Shown piece after piece: positions 1 to 5,547 of a DNA stretch of 5,547 nucleotides. How positions within the stretch are numbered: the first letter of the stretch is position 1; every line of letters starts with the position of its first letter. The stretch lies in contig JAUQQI010000241.1 in the NCBI GenBank assembly GCA_030549955.1, positions 6,283 through 11,829 on the forward strand, in the 5' to 3' direction. A program made the position numbers and the translations under genes. Under the pieces are notes generated by a model, which was not told where the DNA came from, searched no databases, and was given only the letters and a program-made list of their open reading frames with translations. Origin of the DNA: Chloroflexota bacterium (GTDB lineage Bacteria > Chloroflexota > Dehalococcoidia > JAUQQI01).

Positions 1-966
1 GTAGTGGGTCACCATCCGGACCGGATTCTGCGAGGCCGCAAGCTTAACGCCCCGCCTGGCGGCCTCGGTGACGAACTCGGTAACCGGCCGGCTTAAAACC
101 TCGACGAAAATGATGTTGGTATCCACCTTCGGCTGGACGAGCCGAAGGCCGGGGATCTGCTTTATACCTTCGGCCAGGCGCCGGGCATTCTCGTGGTCCT
201 CTTCGAGCCGGTCAATCATCGTTTCCAGGGCCACAATGCCCGCCGCGGCGATGATGCCGGCCTGACGCATACCCCCGCCGAGCATCTTGCGGAACTTCCG
301 GGCCCGGGCGATAAACTCCCGGCTCCCCGCAAGAATTGAGCCGACCGGACAGGCCAGGCCCTTGGATAGGGAGAAGCAGACCGAGTCGGCGTCGCAGACA
401 AGGGTCTTTACGTCGACCTTGAGGGCAACGGCGGCGTTGAAGATTCGGGCCCCATCGATGTGGACTTTCAGGCCGTGACGGCGGGCAATGTCAATCAGCG
501 CCCGGGTCTGCTCCGGGGTGAGGGCGGCCCCGCCGCAGCGGTTGTGGGTGTTTTCCAGGCATAGGAGCCGGCTCGTTGGGTAGTGGATGTTTTCGGCCCG
601 GATGGCGGCCTCGACTTCAGCCGGGTCCATGGTCCCGTCCGGCAGGTTGCGGACGGTCCGGACGTGGACCCCGCCCAGGGCCGAGGCGCCCCCGACCTCG
701 TTTAAAAAGATGTGACTTTCCGACCCGACAATAATCTCGTCGCCCCGCTGGGTGTGGGTCAGAATCGCCAGCAGGTTGCTCATCGTTCCCGAGGCGGTCA
801 GCAGGGCCGCCTCTTTGCCGAGAATCTCGGCGGCCATCGCCTCGAGCCGGTTTACGGTCGGGTCCTCCCCGAAGACGTCGTCGCCGAGCTCGGCCCGGGC
901 GATCGCCTCCCGCATGGCCGGGGTCGGCAGGGTAACGGTGTCGCTCCGAAGGTCGATAATTTTCAT
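1..966 (-). CDS. ltaE: Low-specificity L-threonine aldolase (3' end cut off by window)
   Basis: This is a PLP-dependent fold-type I enzyme that cleaves L-threonine or L-allo-threonine to glycine and acetaldehyde in the cytoplasm. The reading frame is open from ATG at 966 to the left edge, giving 322 codons without a stop; the family is about 340-350 residues, so roughly 20-30 residues are missing. The N-terminus MKIIDLRSDTVTLPTPAMR (residues 1-19) is the classic family opening. ASGTMSNL (59-65) is the phosphate-binding region, and His85 in GSESHIF should stack on the PLP ring. HIDGARIFNAA (169-179) supplies Asp171 for the pyridine nitrogen and the conserved Arg174. SLSKGLACPVGS (199-210) carries Lys202, the expected Schiff-base lysine. 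The visible end RMVTHY matches the conserved C-terminal substrate-pocket strand. A strong AAGGAGGT ribosome binding site lies 11 nt before the start, inside the last codons of the CPBP gene. It is probably the last or a late gene of the minus-strand operon. Family assignment is secure; exact stereospecificity is not readable. Confidence 0.94.
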   Translation of the reverse strand, partial: MKIIDLRSDTVTLPTPAMREAIARAELGDDVFGEDPTVNRLEAMAAEILGKEAALLTASGTMSNLLAILTHTQRGDEIIVGSESHIFLNEVGGASALGGVHVRTVRNLPDGTMDPAEVEAAIRAENIHYPTSRLLCLENTHNRCGGAALTPEQTRALIDIARRHGLKVHIDGARIFNAAVALKVDVKTLVCDADSVCFSLSKGLACPVGSILAGSREFIARARKFRKMLGGGMRQAGIIAAAGIVALETMIDRLEEDHENARRLAEGIKQIPGLRLVQPKVDTNIIFVEVLSRPVTEFVTEAARRGVKLAASQNPVRMVTHY

Positions 967-971
967 GGGGG

Positions 972-1682
972 TTACAGACCTCCTTCGGCCTCGGTAAATT
1001 TCAGCCACTGGGGGAACCGGGCGGCCAGGGCGACCTGACCGGCATTGAAAACAAGGTGGCAGACCCAGGGGGCCAGCAGGCTGTTACGCCAGAGGAAGAT
1101 GAAGCCCAGGTAAGTGCTCGCAAGGCCGGCGAGGACCACCCCCAGTCGTCCCTGAGGCAAGTGGGCCAGGCCGAAAAGGGCCCCGACGGCCAGATTGAGG
1201 CTGGCCGCCGGGAAGAACCGGTCGAAGACGCCGAGGAGAACCCCCCGGAAAAAGAGCTCCTCCTGAAAGGCCGCCAGGGCCAGGGCCCCAAGAATCCAAG
1301 GCCACTCAGAGGTCTGACGGGGCAGGATGGCCCGGATGACCGCCGGCCGGTAAATACCCGGCCCGAAAACGGCTATTCCCCCGGCCGCCACGAGATTAAT
1401 AACGACCAGGGCTCCGAGTCCGAGCCCAACCCCGAGGGCAGCCTCCCCGGGGCTGAAGCCGGCAAGGCCCAGGTCGTCCGGCGTGCTCCCCAGGAGCCAG
1501 GCTACGGCGAAACTGAGCCCAATGAACCCGACCCGGACCAGGTTTTCAGCCGGGGAAAGGAGGGGGTTTGTTCGGGGCCGGAAATGCCTTAAGAGAACCG
1601 CCGTCCGGTACGCCCCGACCAGCGTCACGACCAGGAGCGTAAGGGTCAGGACGAAGCCGAAGACCTCATACCAGGTCGGCAT
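972..1682 (-). CDS. CPBP-family intramembrane glutamic protease (CAAX protease/bacteriocin-processing type)
   Basis: This is a 236-residue polytopic membrane protein of the CPBP (Abi/CAAX protease, Rce1-like) family. Hydrophobic stretches lie at about residues 7-31, 48-66, 80-107, 128-150, 160-175, 180-200 and 203-222, which is consistent with seven or so membrane spans. The family motifs are complete: EELFFRG with Glu141, Glu142 and Arg146; FGLAH with Phe170 and His174; and HLVFN with His209 and Asn213. The active site therefore looks intact. Bacterial members are linked to processing or degradation of membrane peptides and to bacteriocin self-immunity, but most have no known substrate and none can be inferred here. 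The start overlaps the end of the DinB-fold gene by 17 bp. Only a weak purine stretch (GAAAAG) directly abuts the ATG, so translation is probably coupled to the upstream gene. Its last codons (Glu-Gly-Gly-Leu) double as the ribosome binding site of the threonine aldolase. Downstream starts are possible, but the first ATG preserves the first membrane helix. Confidence 0.9.
   Translation of the reverse strand: MPTWYEVFGFVLTLTLLVVTLVGAYRTAVLLRHFRPRTNPLLSPAENLVRVGFIGLSFAVAWLLGSTPDDLGLAGFSPGEAALGVGLGLGALVVINLVAAGGIAVFGPGIYRPAVIRAILPRQTSEWPWILGALALAAFQEELFFRGVLLGVFDRFFPAASLNLAVGALFGLAHLPQGRLGVVLAGLASTYLGFIFLWRNSLLAPWVCHLVFNAGQVALAARFPQWLKFTEAEGGL
978..985 (-). promoter_or_regulatory. Ribosome binding site of threonine aldolase, embedded in the CPBP gene
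   Basis: The minus strand reads AAGGAGGT here, a near-perfect anti-16S complement located 11 nt upstream of the ATG at 966. It falls in the last sense codons of the CPBP protease gene, which stops with TAA at 972-974. It fixes the aldolase start and indicates that the two genes share an mRNA. Confidence 0.8.
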
Positions 1683-2172
1683 CTTTTCGAAGTTGCTCGA
1701 GGGTCGAACGGACCTGCTCGACGTGGCCCGTAAGGTGCTCGACCAGCAGGTATTGGACTACCTGGGCGCCGGTGAGCTCGCCCCGGTCCGGGTGGAGGGC
1801 GGTCCGGTCAAGGGCCTCGGCCGGCAGGCGGCTGAGCCGGGACCGCGTCTGTTCGGCGACCTGCCGGAGCCGGGTCCGGGCCTCATCCAGGGTCCGGGGC
1901 CGGCCGTCGGTGAACCCGTGGGTCCGGCGCTGGCGCTCGGCGTCGGTCCGGCGGCCGATGGCCGGACGGTCCTCGCCGATGAGGCGCTCGAGCTGACCGA
2001 GCCAGAAGTCCTGGGATTCGAGGGCGTGGCCGATGACCTGGGCAACCGACCACTCTTCCGGGGCCGGGGGCCGGTCGAAAAGGCCCGGCGGCACGGTTTC
2101 GAGGGCCTCGAGGAGCCGGCGGTTCACCTGGTCAACGGCCTCGACAAGCTGAGCTAGGCGGTCTCCGGGCAT
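1666..2172 (-). CDS. DinB-fold (DinB/YfiT-like) metal-binding four-helix protein
   Basis: This is a 168-residue cytosolic protein, the normal size for the DinB/YfiT superfamily (PF12867-type DinB_2). The sequence shows amphipathic helices and the family hallmarks: EEWSVAQVIGHALESQDFW (39-57) with the first metal-ligand His49, and VEHLTGHVEQ (144-153) giving the HxxxH pair His146 and His150. Three histidines of this spacing bind a divalent metal (Zn or Ni) in solved members. Residues 73-115 are rich in Arg, Glu and Asp and are probably a charged helix and connecting loop. Family members include thiol-S-transferases for bacillithiol, mycothiol and glutathione and many uncharacterised stress proteins, so function is not fixed; it is unrelated to DNA polymerase IV, also called DinB. 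The start at 2172 is supported by GGGGAG (2182-2187), 9 nt upstream. It lies 63 bp after the osmC-like gene, and its end overlaps the CPBP gene by 17 bp, which suggests co-transcription and translational coupling. A thiol-linked detoxification role beside OsmC is inference. Confidence 0.85.
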   Translation of the reverse strand: MPGDRLAQLVEAVDQVNRRLLEALETVPPGLFDRPPAPEEWSVAQVIGHALESQDFWLGQLERLIGEDRPAIGRRTDAERQRRTHGFTDGRPRTLDEARTRLRQVAEQTRSRLSRLPAEALDRTALHPDRGELTGAQVVQYLLVEHLTGHVEQVRSTLEQLRKDADLV

Positions 2173-2181
2173 GGGTGAGGT

Positions 2182-2187
2182 CTCCCC
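2182..2187 (-). promoter_or_regulatory. Ribosome binding site of the DinB-fold gene
   Basis: Read on the minus strand this is GGGGAG, placed 9 nt before the ATG at 2172. It supports that start codon and shows that the DinB-fold gene can be translated independently of osmC, unlike the overlapping CPBP gene that follows. Confidence 0.6.
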
Positions 2188-2235
2188 AGAAACTGGATTC
2201 TACAACCTAACTTTACCCCCACCCACGGGGTCCGG

Positions 2236-2667
2236 TCAAACGGCCGCCGCTTGCTCGTCGTCGGTAAGCTCAATAATGTGCTCGATGCGGGCGACGCCCC
2301 GGACCGTCGCCGAGACCGAGCAGTATTTCTCTTCGGAGAGCCTCACCGCGTCCTGGACGGCTTTTTGGTCAAGGCCCCGGCCCCGCACCCGGTAGGTGAC
2401 GACAATTCGCCGGAAGGCCCAGGGCGGGGCGGAGTCCTGCTCACCCTGGACGGCGATTTCGAGGCCGGTCAGCTTCTGACGCTTTTTCGTCAGGATATTG
2501 ACGATATCGTAGCCGGTGCAGGCGGCGAGGGCCAGCAGGAGCATCTCGGCCGGCTTGAGGCCGATACTCTGGTCCGGGGGCATGCCGGAGATGACCACAC
2601 TGTGGCGGTTACTGTCGATGCCGACGAAGTTAAACTCGCCGACCCACCGAATGCTGATTTCAGCCAT
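2236..2667 (-). CDS. OsmC/Ohr-superfamily protein, YhfA-like (probable thiol peroxidase)
   Basis: This is a 143-residue cytosolic protein, the usual OsmC length. OsmC/Ohr proteins reduce organic hydroperoxides with a reactive cysteine pair. Both cysteines are present: Cys50 in ALAACTGYDIVNILTKKRQ (46-64), at the start of the long central helix, and Cys116 in LSEEKYCSVSATV (110-122). The KPAEMLLLALAACTG and SEEKYC patterns place it in the YhfA-like branch rather than in classical Ohr or OsmC. Substrates and electron donors of that branch are poorly defined, so peroxidase activity is a family-level inference. The N-terminal strand (residues 4-28) contains GIDSNRHSVVISG, typical of the subgroup. 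No clear ribosome binding site precedes the ATG at 2667; a short leader or leaderless start is possible. It is divergent from uvrA across 72 bp and probably heads the minus-strand operon with the DinB-fold gene 63 bp downstream. The family call is strong, the reaction moderate. Confidence 0.9.
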   Translation of the reverse strand: MAEISIRWVGEFNFVGIDSNRHSVVISGMPPDQSIGLKPAEMLLLALAACTGYDIVNILTKKRQKLTGLEIAVQGEQDSAPPWAFRRIVVTYRVRGRGLDQKAVQDAVRLSEEKYCSVSATVRGVARIEHIIELTDDEQAAAV

Positions 2668-2739
2668 GCTTACGGGCTATTGTTAGTTTACCAAGTCTTG
2701 AGTCTGACCACCTGAACATGATACAATACCTGACCGGAT
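2668..2739. promoter_or_regulatory. Divergent intergenic region between osmC-like gene and uvrA
   Basis: These 72 bp separate two start codons on opposite strands and must contain the promoters for both units unless the genes are read from farther away. The stretch is noticeably richer in A+T than the coding DNA on either side. On the plus strand it has a convincing -35/-10 pair for uvrA (listed separately). On the minus strand only a weak -10-like TAAACT (2685-2690) is seen, without a recognisable -35 box. I found no clear palindromic operator and no SOS box of the Bacillus (GAAC-N4-GTTC) or Escherichia (CTGT-N8-ACAG) type. Confidence 0.7.
2698..2727 (+). promoter_or_regulatory. Predicted sigma70-type promoter of uvrA
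   Basis: TTGAGT at 2698-2703 (4 of 6 to TTGACA) is followed after 18 bp by TACAAT at 2722-2727 (5 of 6 to TATAAT). Transcription would begin around 2733-2735, only about 5-7 nt before the uvrA ATG at 2740. No Shine-Dalgarno sequence fits in that space, so the transcript would be leaderless or almost so. This is a reading from consensus matches, not measured. Confidence 0.6.

Positions 2740-5547
<2,808 letters not shown>

Noticed and set aside
1056..1592. Plus-strand open frame (178 codons) opposite the CPBP gene
   Set aside because: The translation is a repetitive charged Gly/Pro/Glu/Arg sequence, and the opposite strand encodes a membrane protein with complete catalytic motifs.
1483..2157. 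Plus-strand open frame (224 codons) opposite the DinB-fold and CPBP genes
   Set aside because: It covers parts of two well-supported genes on the other strand, and its composition (Gly/Pro/Arg/Glu-rich, low in hydrophobic patterning) is typical of an antisense shadow.
2197..2202. Minus-strand TAGAAT, considered as a -10 box for a separate DinB-fold gene promoter
   Set aside because: The -10 match is fair, but the -35 position shows only 2 of 6 consensus bases, so a separate promoter is not supported beyond chance.
2215..2231. Inverted repeat ACCCC / GGGGT with a 7-nt loop after the osmC stop, considered as a terminator
   Set aside because: The stem is only 5 bp and no T-run follows it on either strand, so it does not qualify as an intrinsic terminator.
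2685..2690. Minus-strand TAAACT, considered as the -10 box of an osmC promoter
   Set aside because: The position (17 bp before the ATG) is plausible, but no -35 box is found at 16-18 bp spacing, so I only mention it under the intergenic region.
2251..2715. Plus-strand open frame (154 codons) opposite osmC, running into the divergent promoter region
   Set aside because: The opposite strand encodes a clear OsmC-family protein, and this frame has no recognisable motif.

Overview
The window is a compact, GC-rich bacterial chromosome segment with strong preference for G/C-ending codons (many CGG, CCG, GCC and GAG codons). It holds five protein-coding genes in two divergent transcription units. 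No rRNA, tRNA, CRISPR array, insertion sequence or long repeat is visible. The wording of the UvrA, the YhfA-like OsmC protein and the DinB-fold protein resembles what I recall from Chloroflexota (Dehalococcoidia-like) genomes. That assignment is from memory and is tentative.

Left part, minus strand, read from right to left. An OsmC/YhfA-type thiol peroxidase-like gene (2667 to 2236) is followed after 63 bp by a DinB-fold, metal-binding four-helix protein (2172 to 1666). A CPBP-family intramembrane protease (1682 to 972) overlaps the DinB-fold gene by 17 bp. After 5 bp comes a low-specificity L-threonine aldolase (966 to beyond the left edge). The tight spacing of the last three, with start codons or ribosome binding sites lying inside the preceding gene, argues for one translationally coupled operon. 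OsmC is probably its first gene.

Right part, plus strand. A nearly complete uvrA (2740 to beyond the right edge, 936 codons visible) encodes the damage-recognition ATPase of nucleotide excision repair. It has both ABC modules, the UvrB-binding region and all zinc-binding cysteines. A 72-bp divergent intergenic region (2668-2739) separates it from osmC. This region carries a good sigma70-type promoter whose -10 box sits only 12 bp before the uvrA start codon, so the uvrA mRNA is predicted to be leaderless or nearly so.

Functionally, uvrA handles bulky DNA lesions. The opposite operon combines a probable hydroperoxide reductase, a possible thiol-transferase-fold protein, a membrane protease and an amino-acid enzyme. 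A shared oxidative or electrophile-stress theme for OsmC and the DinB-fold protein is possible but only inferred. I see no clear novel multi-gene system here. The points most worth checking are the leaderless uvrA promoter and a substituted D-loop histidine in the second UvrA ATPase module.
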